Shown here one piece after another: positions 5,603 through 12,525 of a stretch of 12,695 bases of DNA (within the stretch, counting starts at the first letter, position 1; the number at the start of each line of letters is the position of its first letter). The notes beneath the pieces were generated by a model that saw only the letters and a list, made by a program, of their open reading frames with translations, did not search any database and was not told the DNA's origin. The stretch lies in assembly GCA_017302015.1 (NCBI GenBank), contig JAFLEE010000117.1, forward strand, positions 1-12,695. The letters run 5' to 3'. A program made the translations under genes and the position numbers. This DNA is from Spirochaetota bacterium (GTDB taxonomy: Bacteria > Spirochaetota > UBA12135 > COTS27 > JAFLEE01).

Positions 5603-6460
5603 GTGGATCTAGTTTTCCAAGCACTGGCCCTCGGCGTGCTCCAAGGGCTCACCGAGTTCGTCCCCGTCTCCAGTTCGGCCCATCTCGTGCTCCTCCCCTG
5701 GTTCTTCGATTGGCAGACGCCCATCCTCGAGAGCCTCGCCTTCGATATGGCGCTGCACCTGGGGACCCTAGCGGCCCTGCTCTTCTATTTCGCCAAGGAT
5801 TGGAAGCGGGTGGCCGTGGCGGGCTTCCTGAGCCTGCGGGAGCGTCGCATCGGGGACGATCCCGACCGCCGGATGGCCTGGTTCCTGGTCGTGGGCAGCC
5901 TACCCGGGGGCCTCGCCGGCATGCTCCTGGAAAAACGCATCGAGGGCCTTTTCCACGGCGAATCCTTGACGAACGCCGCCGTGATCGCCATCGCCGTCGG
6001 CCTGGCGGGGATGGGCACGCTCCTCTTCCTCGCCGAGCGGTTCTCCTCCAAGACGCGCCCCCAAGCCTCCCTCGGCTTCCGCGACGCCCTCCTCATCGGC
6101 CTCGCCCAATCACTCGCGATCTTCCCCGGCGTTTCCCGCTCCGGCAGCACCCTGACCGCCGGCCTGGCCCTGGGCCTCACCCGCGAGGCCGCGGCCCGCT
6201 TCTCGTTCCTGCTTTCCGCCCCCCTCATCGCCGGCGCCGGCCTGATGAGCGTGGTCAAGATCGGCAAATCTATCCAGTCTGGCGCCGTCGGGCGCAACGA
6301 CCTCGTTCTGGTGCTCGTCGGGTTCCTCGCCGCGGCGATCAGCGGATTCGCCTGCATCCACTGGCTCCTGCGCTTTATCCGAAACCATCCGGTGAATATC
6401 TTCGTGTATTACCGGTGGGCGCTGGCGGCTGTTGTGGTCGGGTTTGTGGTGTTTCGGTGA
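5603..6460 (+). CDS. uppP: Undecaprenyl-diphosphatase (bacitracin-resistance type)
   Basis: A 285-residue polytopic membrane enzyme of the BacA/UppP family, close to the usual 265-280. It removes a phosphate from undecaprenyl diphosphate, regenerating the lipid carrier for peptidoglycan and other cell-surface polymers. Both family motifs are present: Gln14-x3-Glu18 in LQGLTEFVPVSSSAHLVL with His27, and PGVSRSGST at 175-183 with Arg179, expected to bind phosphate. Glutamine at the first position is an accepted variant of the (E/Q)xxxE motif. Several hydrophobic helices follow, and the last (about 265-284) ends at the C-terminus. Translation starts at GTG with a good AGGAG. It may be co-transcribed with the upstream DUF486 gene. 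No terminator is seen after the stop, where GC content drops abruptly. Confidence 0.95.
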   Translation: MDLVFQALALGVLQGLTEFVPVSSSAHLVLLPWFFDWQTPILESLAFDMALHLGTLAALLFYFAKDWKRVAVAGFLSLRERRIGDDPDRRMAWFLVVGSLPGGLAGMLLEKRIEGLFHGESLTNAAVIAIAVGLAGMGTLLFLAERFSSKTRPQASLGFRDALLIGLAQSLAIFPGVSRSGSTLTAGLALGLTREAAARFSFLLSAPLIAGAGLMSVVKIGKSIQSGAVGRNDLVLVLVGFLAAAISGFACIHWLLRFIRNHPVNIFVYYRWALAAVVVGFVVFR

Positions 6461-6519
6461 GGGGAGGGGAGTTCAGTCGCAATACCTAATGGTTGCTTTG
6501 TTAAATGCGATGAATATTG

Positions 6520-7224
6520 TCATAACAAAACAAATTGACTCAGGTCTTTCTTCTTTAATAAATTAAAATCCTCTGAGAGGATTAGGCCCATCACTAGCCC
6601 TTTGCCGCGTCTTTTTATTAGGAATACTCTGCCACCCATGTATTTTTCATTGCAGGACCTGATTATTAAGAAGGATTTCGTTGGATTTTTCGAATCTCCA
6701 ATGCCAACGCCCTTGAACCTCCCGTAAACACTATAAACATTTTTCCCTAGGTAACAATCTGTAGATTCAGCCGAAATCTCCCCCCAAATTTGGATGATGG
6801 CGTTCGAGTTGAAGTCAGGAGATAGGCCTTTGCAAAAATTCATTGCAGCAATGGGCGGTGAAAAAGCCAAGGCCGTAAAAAAAACACCGAAATCAATGGT
6901 CTGTATGTTTGAGACCAGTTCAGTAGAAATGTTTTCGCTGGGGGTGTGCCACTCGCTCATTCGAATGCAGACAACATTCATTCCATTTGTCATATCTCTG
7001 TAAGTTAGGTACTCGGCACCGAGTTTAAGTCCGCCATGCTCGTGAATGATGCAGTCGTTTGAAATGACATTCGTCTTTAAAACTTCAAAACCACTTGATC
7101 GATACTTTCCCGAGTAGTTAGCGAGGTTTTTGTCTAACCAAAAATTGCACGCGCGTGTCAATAAAAAAAGTAAAACCACGAAGATTATTGCTCCAAATGC
7201 TAGATTGCCTAGGAATGATTTCAT
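6520..7224 (-). CDS. Unrecognised single-pass membrane protein, AT-rich gene
   Basis: A 234-residue protein I do not recognise. Residues about 5-24 form one strong membrane helix or uncleaved signal anchor, with Arg and Lys soon after, so most of the chain is probably extracytoplasmic or periplasmic. The rest is a mixed soluble domain with about half a dozen cysteines (near 'NDCIIHEHG', 'VCIRMSEW', 'DCYLGKN', 'RSCNEKY') and no familiar motif. GC is about 42% by hand count over most of the gene, against about 68% in adjacent uppP, and codon choice is accordingly different, suggesting recent acquisition. An eight-base homopolymer (6877-6884, T8 in the coding strand) lies within it. No strong Shine-Dalgarno precedes the ATG. 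It is transcribed against uppP, with only about 60 bases between the stops. It could be a domesticated orphan or an effector; no function inferred. Confidence 0.6.
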   Translation of the reverse strand: MKSFLGNLAFGAIIFVVLLFLLTRACNFWLDKNLANYSGKYRSSGFEVLKTNVISNDCIIHEHGGLKLGAEYLTYRDMTNGMNVVCIRMSEWHTPSENISTELVSNIQTIDFGVFFTALAFSPPIAAMNFCKGLSPDFNSNAIIQIWGEISAESTDCYLGKNVYSVYGRFKGVGIGDSKNPTKSFLIIRSCNEKYMGGRVFLIKRRGKGLVMGLILSEDFNLLKKKDLSQFVLL

Positions 7225-7278
7225 TTGACGAAATCCGATTGAATTACAAAAGGATTTGAAGGAGTGCGGGAATTTTTA

Positions 7279-7298
7279 ATAAATTGAATTTAATTTAT
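7279..7298. repeat. Inverted repeat, 7-bp arms
   Basis: ATAAATT and AATTTAT flank six bases, about 55-75 bases upstream of the leftward membrane-protein gene. The place and symmetry suit an operator for that gene, but AT-rich DNA gives such repeats easily. Confidence 0.4.
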
Positions 7299-7307
7299 GG
7301 GAGTTCT

Positions 7308-7321
7308 ATAGCAATTGCTAT
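7308..7321. repeat. 14-bp perfect palindrome
   Basis: ATAGCAATTGCTAT is fully self-complementary with no spacer and lies ten bases from the preceding inverted repeat. It looks like a site for a dimeric DNA-binding protein upstream of the AT-rich gene; no regulator gene is next to it. Confidence 0.45.
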
Positions 7322-7598
7322 CTACGGCAATTACCGCATTAGTGGTATAGACGGCTTTGTTGGAGGGCAGTGAGATTGCGAAACGCAACAATCTATGTTG
7401 GAAACTCCATTCCCGTTTCCCCCGGAATAATTCATCCTCAGTTCTGAAGAACTGTCGCACAATCCGGAAAAACGAACGCGCGGTAGACTAGACTTTTCCA
7501 CACCTAGGCTCTGCCGTTTTAACAACAAAGATCAGAGGGGCGCAGAAAAGCCCGCTTATAATTGAGCGACCGCATCGAATAGCGGCCGATGATCCCGC

Positions 7599-8804
7599 CT
7601 ACGGCGCCTTCGGATCCTCGGGCACCCATTCCCCTTCGCGGGCTTCGCCGGTGATGCTCGGGAGGACGAAGCGCATGCCGGGTTGGATCAGGTCGGGGTT
7701 GGCGGGGTTCTGGAGCACGCCCTTATTGGCTTGGTAGATCTTGGGCCACTGGAAGGGGTCTTTGTAGACGAAGCTGTATTTGGCGATGTTCCAGAAGCAA
7801 TCGCGGTTCTGGGGGATGAGGCGCACCTTGTAATAGGCGGGGAGGCCGGCCTTATTGGTGCTGGCGAAGAGTTCCATGTCGTTTTCGGCGCGGTCGAGGT
7901 AGGACAGCACGCGTTCGCTCACGGGGATGCTTTCCTCGAATTTCGAGGCGTCGAGGAGGGTTTTGGCGTTGGCGAGGTCGCGCTGGGCGGCGTCGAGGTC
8001 GGCGCTCTGCTTGGGCTTTTTCGTCAGGAGGGCATCCATGCGGGTCTTGGCCTTCTCATAGGTGCGCTTGGCGACAACCTGGAGGCGCGCGGCATTGAGC
8101 AGGTTGATGGCCTGGATGGCGTTCTCTTCGGAGGCCGTGTACTGCTCGGCCTGGAAGGCCTTATAGCCCTCGGCGATACGGGCGTCGACGGCGGTGAAGG
8201 AGGCATCGCCCGGGGCGATGATCTGCTCTTGGACGGCGTTGGTGAATTGACGCTCGGCCTCGGCGAGGAGCTTGCTCACGTTGAGGCGCGTGGCCTGGAG
8301 GACGGCCCATTGGCGCTGGGTTTCGCGGACCTGGCGGGAGGCTTCGATGGCGGCTTGGAAGGAGCTGATCGCCGCCTGGAGGCCGTTGGAGTAGGGGAGG
8401 GCGTCCCAGATTTTCTCCGCGTTGGAGAATTGGGAGACCCCGAGTTCGTATTGTTCGATGGCCTTGGAGAGGTTGGTGAACCAGGGCATGGCGGAATTGG
8501 TCGGGGCTCCGGCGGGTGTCTCGTCGGCCGGGCGGGAGAGGCTGAGTTCGGTGCGGGCCGTCTGGGCCCAACTGACCACTTTGGGGTAGAGGGGGAGGAC
8601 GCTGATCCATGCGTCAGCGAGGGCCATCTTGCCCCGGGCCGAAGCGGCGAGGGCCGCGGCGGCGTCGTAATCGCCGTATTCATTGGTGGCACGGGCTTGG
8701 GCGACGAGGGTTTGGGCGGCCTGATAATCGGGATGGGAAGCGTAGGGGCGCTGGGCCCACGCGAGGGTCGAGACGAGGAGCGCCGTAAAGAGGATCTGTT
8801 TCAT
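7599..8804 (-). CDS. Secreted LysM-domain envelope protein
   Basis: A 401-residue exported protein. The ATG at 8804 gives a clear signal peptide (Lys2, hydrophobic 4-14, cleavage likely after A-W-A at 15-17), and AGGGAA just upstream overlaps the preceding gene's stop. The longer open frame upstream is the lipoprotein gene read out of phase. Residues about 20-320 are alanine- and glutamine-rich helices with repeat-like pairs (AEEQYTASEENAIQAINLL style), suggesting TPR-like or coiled bundles. Residues 324-383 hold a LysM-like module: RDCFWNIAKYSFVYKDPFQWPKIYQANK, PDLIQPG and FVLP, which should bind peptidoglycan. Together with the lipoprotein gene ten bases upstream it forms a two-gene operon. 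The pairing and the RDCxWxIA form of LysM recall treponemal TmpB, from memory only. Likely periplasmic, tying an envelope complex to the wall. Confidence 0.85.
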   Translation of the reverse strand: MKQILFTALLVSTLAWAQRPYASHPDYQAAQTLVAQARATNEYGDYDAAAALAASARGKMALADAWISVLPLYPKVVSWAQTARTELSLSRPADETPAGAPTNSAMPWFTNLSKAIEQYELGVSQFSNAEKIWDALPYSNGLQAAISSFQAAIEASRQVRETQRQWAVLQATRLNVSKLLAEAERQFTNAVQEQIIAPGDASFTAVDARIAEGYKAFQAEQYTASEENAIQAINLLNAARLQVVAKRTYEKAKTRMDALLTKKPKQSADLDAAQRDLANAKTLLDASKFEESIPVSERVLSYLDRAENDMELFASTNKAGLPAYYKVRLIPQNRDCFWNIAKYSFVYKDPFQWPKIYQANKGVLQNPANPDLIQPGMRFVLPSITGEAREGEWVPEDPKAP

Positions 8805-8814
8805 GGTGGATTCC

Positions 8815-9579
8815 CTAGTTGCCGGTATCGGGGATCGGGCTGGGGTCTTTCTGCTTGGGGATCGCGGTCTTGCCCCGGTTCTCGACGGCCTTGAGGTCGC
8901 CGAGCGCCTGGCTGAGTTCGGTATCGGAACGCTGTTTTTTGGCCTTCGCTTCTTGGTGGACCGCGCGGAACTCGGCCTGGGCATTGGACATGTTCACGGC
9001 GGCCTCGATGAGGAGGTCGCGGCGCTGGGCCTGTTCGCGGTCGAATTGCTCGCGTTCCTTCTTGGAGAGGTTCTTTTTCGTGGCGGGGTAGAACTCGTAA
9101 TTCGTCTTGCCGGCGACCACGACGGCGTTGGAATTGGAACTCGCCTCCCGGGCTTTTTGCATGGCCAGGACGGCGGCGTCATAGCGGGCCTGGGCGTTGG
9201 TGTAGCGCGCCCGCATGCTCACGATGGACTTGATGGAATCGGCCTCGCTCTTGGTGGCGGTGCTTTCGGCCTTCTTATCGTTGAAATAGAGGGGAAGCCC
9301 GACGGCCAGGGCCTTCTCGTAATTTTCCTTGGAGAGATTCAGGGCTTTTTCGCTCTTGGAATTATTATTGCTGTAAAAATTGCTGCCGCTCATGAAATTG
9401 CTGTCGGCCGTCACCAAGAACTGCGGGACGTACCGGTCGAGGGGGAATTCGTGCGCTTTTTTGCGGAGTTCTTGGTTGGTTTTCAAGTTCTCGGTGGGAA
9501 GGCCCACACAGGAGCTCAGCGCCGCGAGGGCCAGGGCCACCACGGCCCCATAGGCAAATTGGGTTGAAAGACGCGTCAT
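8815..9579 (-). CDS. Lipoprotein with helical, coiled-coil-like body
   Basis: A 254-residue lipoprotein. The ATG at 9579 follows TTAAGGGGGGATCC, a strong ribosome site. A positive N-terminus and hydrophobic stretch lead to the lipobox LSSC, with Cys24 as the lipidated residue. The mature chain is mostly helical and charged: an asparagine/serine-rich part around residues 60-80 (SGSNFYSNNNSKSEK), then repeated KxNYEKAL, ARYTNAQARYDAAVLAMQKAREA and QFDREQAQRRDLLIEAAVNMSNAQAEF segments resembling DUF4398-type antiparallel helices, ending in a proline-rich tail. No enzyme motif is visible. It should sit in the inner or outer membrane facing the periplasm, and its operon partner carries a peptidoglycan-binding LysM. 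The arrangement recalls TmpA/TmpB of treponemes, but sequence identity with those was not tested. Confidence 0.84.
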   Translation of the reverse strand: MTRLSTQFAYGAVVALALAALSSCVGLPTENLKTNQELRKKAHEFPLDRYVPQFLVTADSNFMSGSNFYSNNNSKSEKALNLSKENYEKALAVGLPLYFNDKKAESTATKSEADSIKSIVSMRARYTNAQARYDAAVLAMQKAREASSNSNAVVVAGKTNYEFYPATKKNLSKKEREQFDREQAQRRDLLIEAAVNMSNAQAEFRAVHQEAKAKKQRSDTELSQALGDLKAVENRGKTAIPKQKDPSPIPDTGN

Positions 9580-9609
9580 GGATCCCCCCTTAAGAGGCTC
9601 GAATAGGCT

Positions 9610-9638
9610 ATTTAAGCATAGACCGAGCGGGGTGAGAA
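9610..9638 (-). promoter_or_regulatory. Weak candidate promoter of the lipoprotein/LysM operon
   Basis: On the minus strand TTCTCA (9638-9633) and TTAAAT (9615-9610) are 17 bases apart, each matching consensus at four of six positions. Transcription would start near 9603, about 24 bases before the lipoprotein ATG. Confidence 0.35.
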
Positions 9639-9684
9639 GCGGTGGAGCGAGCATTGGCCTATCGGGGAAAACCTCATGGTCCGG

Positions 9685-9694
9685 CCCCCCCCCC
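9685..9694. repeat. Homopolymeric C10 (G10) tract between divergent operons
   Basis: Ten consecutive C, preceded by GG and followed by TCC, lie in the 173-base gap between the lipoprotein and 86-residue genes. Tracts of this length are prone to slippage. It is about 80-90 bases upstream of the proposed lipoprotein transcription start and about 26 bases upstream of the TAAAAT on the plus strand. Confidence 0.9.
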
Positions 9695-9719
9695 TCCACA
9701 CGCCCCTGCGGAATAATCG

Positions 9720-9725
9720 TAAAAT
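9720..9725 (+). promoter_or_regulatory. Candidate -10 element for the glyA operon
   Basis: TAAAAT identical to the -10 of ilvB lies 27 bases before the ATG at 9753. No acceptable -35 hexamer is found 16-18 bases upstream, so this is tentative and might need an activator. Confidence 0.3.
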
Positions 9726-9752
9726 CCCCGGGAACGCTATTAAGGGGGGCCC

Positions 9753-10013
9753 ATGGCGAGTCCGGGGGGTGAAAGCCCTCTTTCCGACACCTTCATCCGG
9801 CTCGTCCAGGTCTTCCGGGACGACCCCGAAATGCGCTCGTATTTCGGCGTCCTTTGCCAAAAACCACCCTTGGAACGGAATCTGCTCCTGACCAAGATCG
9901 TCCTCGGTTTGCGCCAGGAAGGCGCCGAGTCCGACCTCGTGACCGTCGCCGAGCAGCTGCGCGACCCCGACCTCTTCGAAAGAATCCAACGCGAAATCGA
10001 AAAAAAGGAATAA
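9753..10013 (+). CDS. Small protein of unknown function upstream of glyA
   Basis: An 86-residue soluble protein. The ATG follows TTAAGGGGGGCCC, a strong ribosome site, and the TAA is seven bases before glyA, so it is very likely translated and co-transcribed with glyA. It is helical by composition: a first amphipathic helix [18 protein letters not shown], a proline break (KPPLERN), [14 protein letters not shown], and a charged C-terminal helix [13 protein letters not shown]. The A-rich end of the gene supplies the glyA Shine-Dalgarno (AAGGA at 10005-10009). There are no motifs I can name and no signal peptide. It may form a small helical bundle or serve as an adaptor; function unknown. Confidence 0.8.
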   Translation: MASPGGESPLSDTFIRLVQVFRDDPEMRSYFGVLCQKPPLERNLLLTKIVLGLRQEGAESDLVTVAEQLRDPDLFERIQREIEKKE

Positions 10014-10020
10014 GACGACC

Positions 10021-11256
10021 ATGACCACGCTCAAGCAGTCCGACCCCGAAATCTACGACGCCATCCTTCGGGAGCAGAAACGCCAGGATGAGACCATCGA
10101 ACTCATCGCCTCCGAGAATGCGACCTCCCGGGCCGTCATGGAGGCCGTCGGCTCCGTGCTCACGAACAAGTATGCCGAAGGGTACCCCGGGAAGCGCTAT
10201 TACGGCGGTTGCGAGGATGTCGACGTCGCCGAACAACTCGCCATCGACCGGGCCAAGAAACTCTTCGGTGCCGAGCACGCCAATGTCCAGCCCCATTCCG
10301 GCAGCCAGGCCAATATGGCCGTCCTCATGGCCGAACTCGCCCCGGGCGATACCGTCCTGGGCATGAATCTGGCCCAGGGCGGGCATTTGACCCACGGCTC
10401 CCCTGTCAATTTTTCCGGCAAACTCTACAAGGTCGTCTCCTACGGCTTGGATGTCGCCACGGGGCTCCTCGATTACGACGCCCTCGAGTCGCTGGCCAAG
10501 GAGCACCGCCCCAAACTCATCATCGCCGGCTATAGCGCCTATCCGCGCATCCTCGACTTCGCCCGATTCCGAAAGGTCGCCGACAGCGTGGGGGCCACCC
10601 TCCTCGTGGATATGGCCCATTTCGCCGGGCTCGTGGCGGCGGGGCTCCATCCGTCCCCCGTGCCCTTGGCCGATTACGTGACGAGCACCACCCATAAGAC
10701 CCTGCGCGGTCCCCGGGGGGGCCTCATCCTCTGCAAAGAGGCCCGGGCGAAGAAGCTCAATTCGGCCATCTTCCCCGGAATTCAGGGGGGGCCCCTCATG
10801 CACGTCATCGCGGGGAAGGCCGTGGCCTTTAAAGAGGCCATGGAACCCGCTTTCGTGGCCTACCAGAAAAAAGTGCTTGAGAACGCCAAAGCGCTGGCCG
10901 ATGCATTGATGATGAGACGTTTCGACCTCGTGTCGAAAGGCACTGAAAACCACCTCATGCTCGTCAGCCTCGTCTCCCGGGGGCTCACCGGCAAGGTCCT
11001 CGAGAAGGCCCTCGATAAGGCGCACCTCACCGTGAATAAGAACGCCGTGCCCGGCGACCCCCAGCCCCCCATGGTGACCAGCGGCGTGCGCATCGGCACC
11101 CCCACCGTCACCACCCGGGGCATGGGCCCTTCCGAGATGGTGAAGATCGCCGAATGGATCGACCGGGTGGCCCAGGCTCCCGAAGACGACGCCCAGCTCT
11201 CGTCGGTGGCGGACGAAGTGAAATCCACCCTGAAACGGTTTCCGCTCTACCCCTGA
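10021..11256 (+). CDS. glyA: Serine hydroxymethyltransferase
   Basis: A 411-residue PLP enzyme converting serine and tetrahydrofolate to glycine and 5,10-methylene-tetrahydrofolate, the main entry of one-carbon units for purine, thymidylate and methionine synthesis; cytoplasmic, usually a dimer or tetramer. Length matches the bacterial family. Signatures in order: [16 protein letters not shown] near residue 25; [15 protein letters not shown] with the substrate-site Tyr; [38 protein letters not shown]; and [12 protein letters not shown], in which Lys226 should form the Schiff base with PLP; then SGVRIGTP in the C-terminal domain. The start is supported by conservation of the N-terminus and by AAGGA eleven bases upstream. 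It is the second gene of a run of four on the plus strand. No oddity is seen. Confidence 0.97.
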   Translation: MTTLKQSDPEIYDAILREQKRQDETIELIASENATSRAVMEAVGSVLTNKYAEGYPGKRYYGGCEDVDVAEQLAIDRAKKLFGAEHANVQPHSGSQANMAVLMAELAPGDTVLGMNLAQGGHLTHGSPVNFSGKLYKVVSYGLDVATGLLDYDALESLAKEHRPKLIIAGYSAYPRILDFARFRKVADSVGATLLVDMAHFAGLVAAGLHPSPVPLADYVTSTTHKTLRGPRGGLILCKEARAKKLNSAIFPGIQGGPLMHVIAGKAVAFKEAMEPAFVAYQKKVLENAKALADALMMRRFDLVSKGTENHLMLVSLVSRGLTGKVLEKALDKAHLTVNKNAVPGDPQPPMVTSGVRIGTPTVTTRGMGPSEMVKIAEWIDRVAQAPEDDAQLSSVADEVKSTLKRFPLYP

Positions 11257-11271
11257 GCGGATGAGGCCACG

Positions 11272-12510
11272 ATGAGCGGTGAACCTGTCCAGCTTTCGGT
11301 CGCGAATTTCAAACCGAACTCGTTCATCATCATCGAGAACAAGCAGGATCAAGACCTCTTCTTCATCATCCGCCAGGGGCACGTGAAGATCACGAGTTCC
11401 GTCCAGGCCCTCCTGAAGGAGAACCCGCCGATCCTCGGGCCGGGCGATTTCTTCGGGGTCATCGGCGCCATGACGGGGCACGTGCGCAACGAGACGGCGG
11501 TGGCGGTCGACGCCTGCTCGCTCATCTGCGTCAAGAAGAGCCAGTTCGGCTTCCTCATCCAGAAGAACGCCCCCCTGGCGATGAAGATCATCCGCTCATA
11601 TTCCCGGGATATCCGCAACCTCAACCAGGAATTGGCCCGCCGCACCACCCGCGGGGCCGCCTCCGAGGACAATCCGGACAGCCTCTATTTCGTGGGCGAG
11701 TACTATTTCCAGCACGATCTGCCCCAGCTCGCCGCCTACGTGTTCGCCCAGTACGTGCGCCTCTACCCCGAGGGCAACCTCATCGGGGAGGCGAAGGAAA
11801 AATTGGAGAGCATCCCCGGCATCGACCTGGCCAAGTACGAGCCCCGGGCCGATTTCAACCGCGTCTACCAGGACGGCGAGATGATCTTCAGCGAGTTCGA
11901 GCCCGGCCACGAACTCTTCATCATCCAGAGCGGCAAGGTGAAGATCGCCAAAATCGTCAATAACCAGGAACTCCTCCTAGCCGTGCTCGACCCGGGGAGC
12001 ATCGTGGGCGAGATGGCCATCCTCGACAATAAGAACCGCACGGCCTCGGCCATCGCCTTCGGCGAGACGCGCCTCATGGCGGTCAACCGGGCCAATTTCG
12101 AGAAGGTCGTCATCCAGAACGTCACCATGGCGACGAAGCTCATCACGATCCTCTCCGACCGCATCTGGACGATCTACAAGCAGCTGGCCAACCTGCTCAT
12201 CACCGACCCCTTGGCCCGGCTCTGGGACACCCTCTACACCCAGATGCTCAAGGCCCACGTGGTCATCGAGGCCAAGAAGACCTATCATTTCGCCTTCGGC
12301 CCGGCCGAACTCCTGAAACTCACCGGCCTCGAGGGGCCCGCCGGCGAGGTCGCCCTCAAGAAACTCCTCGGGCACCTGAAACTCAGCGTCCGCAACGACA
12401 AGATCTTCTGCGAAGATATCTCCGAGATCAAGAAAGAGGTCGAGTTCGCCCTGCGCATGCAGGAGCGGGGCGCCAAGCTCGAGGCGTCCAAGCGCCGCGT
12501 CGGTCCCTAA
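11272..12510 (+). CDS. Double cyclic-nucleotide-binding-domain regulator
   Basis: A 412-residue soluble protein, 15 bases after glyA. Residues about 8-120 form a first cNMP-binding beta roll (FFIIRQGHVKI; GPGDFFGVIGAMTGHVRNETAVA at 56-78). Residues about 135-180 are helical and TPR-like (YFVGEYYFQHDLPQLAAYVFAQYVRLYP in pieces). A second roll spans about 195-310 (LFIIQSGKVKIAKI), with a near-canonical phosphate-binding cassette: Gly246-Glu247-Met-Ala and Arg256-Thr-Ala. The first roll lacks the cassette glutamate (FFGVIGAM), so ligand binding may be confined to the second. The C-terminal 80 residues include FGPAELLKLTGLEGPAGEVALKKL, which could be a divergent Crp-like winged helix. The architecture recalls a conserved spirochaete protein, from memory. 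It may sense cAMP, c-di-AMP or another nucleotide; DNA binding is uncertain. Confidence 0.87.
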   Translation: MSGEPVQLSVANFKPNSFIIIENKQDQDLFFIIRQGHVKITSSVQALLKENPPILGPGDFFGVIGAMTGHVRNETAVAVDACSLICVKKSQFGFLIQKNAPLAMKIIRSYSRDIRNLNQELARRTTRGAASEDNPDSLYFVGEYYFQHDLPQLAAYVFAQYVRLYPEGNLIGEAKEKLESIPGIDLAKYEPRADFNRVYQDGEMIFSEFEPGHELFIIQSGKVKIAKIVNNQELLLAVLDPGSIVGEMAILDNKNRTASAIAFGETRLMAVNRANFEKVVIQNVTMATKLITILSDRIWTIYKQLANLLITDPLARLWDTLYTQMLKAHVVIEAKKTYHFAFGPAELLKLTGLEGPAGEVALKKLLGHLKLSVRNDKIFCEDISEIKKEVEFALRMQERGAKLEASKRRVGP

Positions 12511-12525
12511 GCCCCGTCCTCCCCG

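Larger units (their letters stand above)
7225..7598. other. Spacer with palindromes, no supported gene
   Basis: About 370 bases between the AT-rich gene's start and the end of the LysM gene. The left part is AT-rich and holds two inverted repeats (7279-7298 and 7308-7321) that may belong to the promoter region of the leftward gene. The right part is nearer 50% GC. A 65-codon minus-strand frame with a TTG start is present but has no ribosome site or recognisable content. No clear terminator for the LysM gene was found. Confidence 0.5.

Noticed and set aside
6497-6529. TTTGTTA...TAACAAA inverted repeat at the end of the AT-rich gene as a terminator
   Set aside because: The stem is AT-rich with a 19-base loop, spans the stop codon and lacks a following U-tract.
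7331-7528. 65-codon minus-strand frame in the spacer
   Set aside because: TTG start without a ribosome site, no recognisable content, and composition typical of non-coding DNA.
7683-8894. 403-codon plus-strand frame opposite the LysM gene
   Set aside because: Glycine/valine-rich antisense of a gene with a signal peptide and LysM motif.
8805-8984. Upstream extension of the LysM gene
   Set aside because: It overlaps the lipoprotein coding region and would destroy the signal peptide.
9793-11481. 562-codon minus-strand frame opposite the 86-residue gene, glyA and the cNMP gene
   Set aside because: It runs across three real genes on the other strand and shows no family features.
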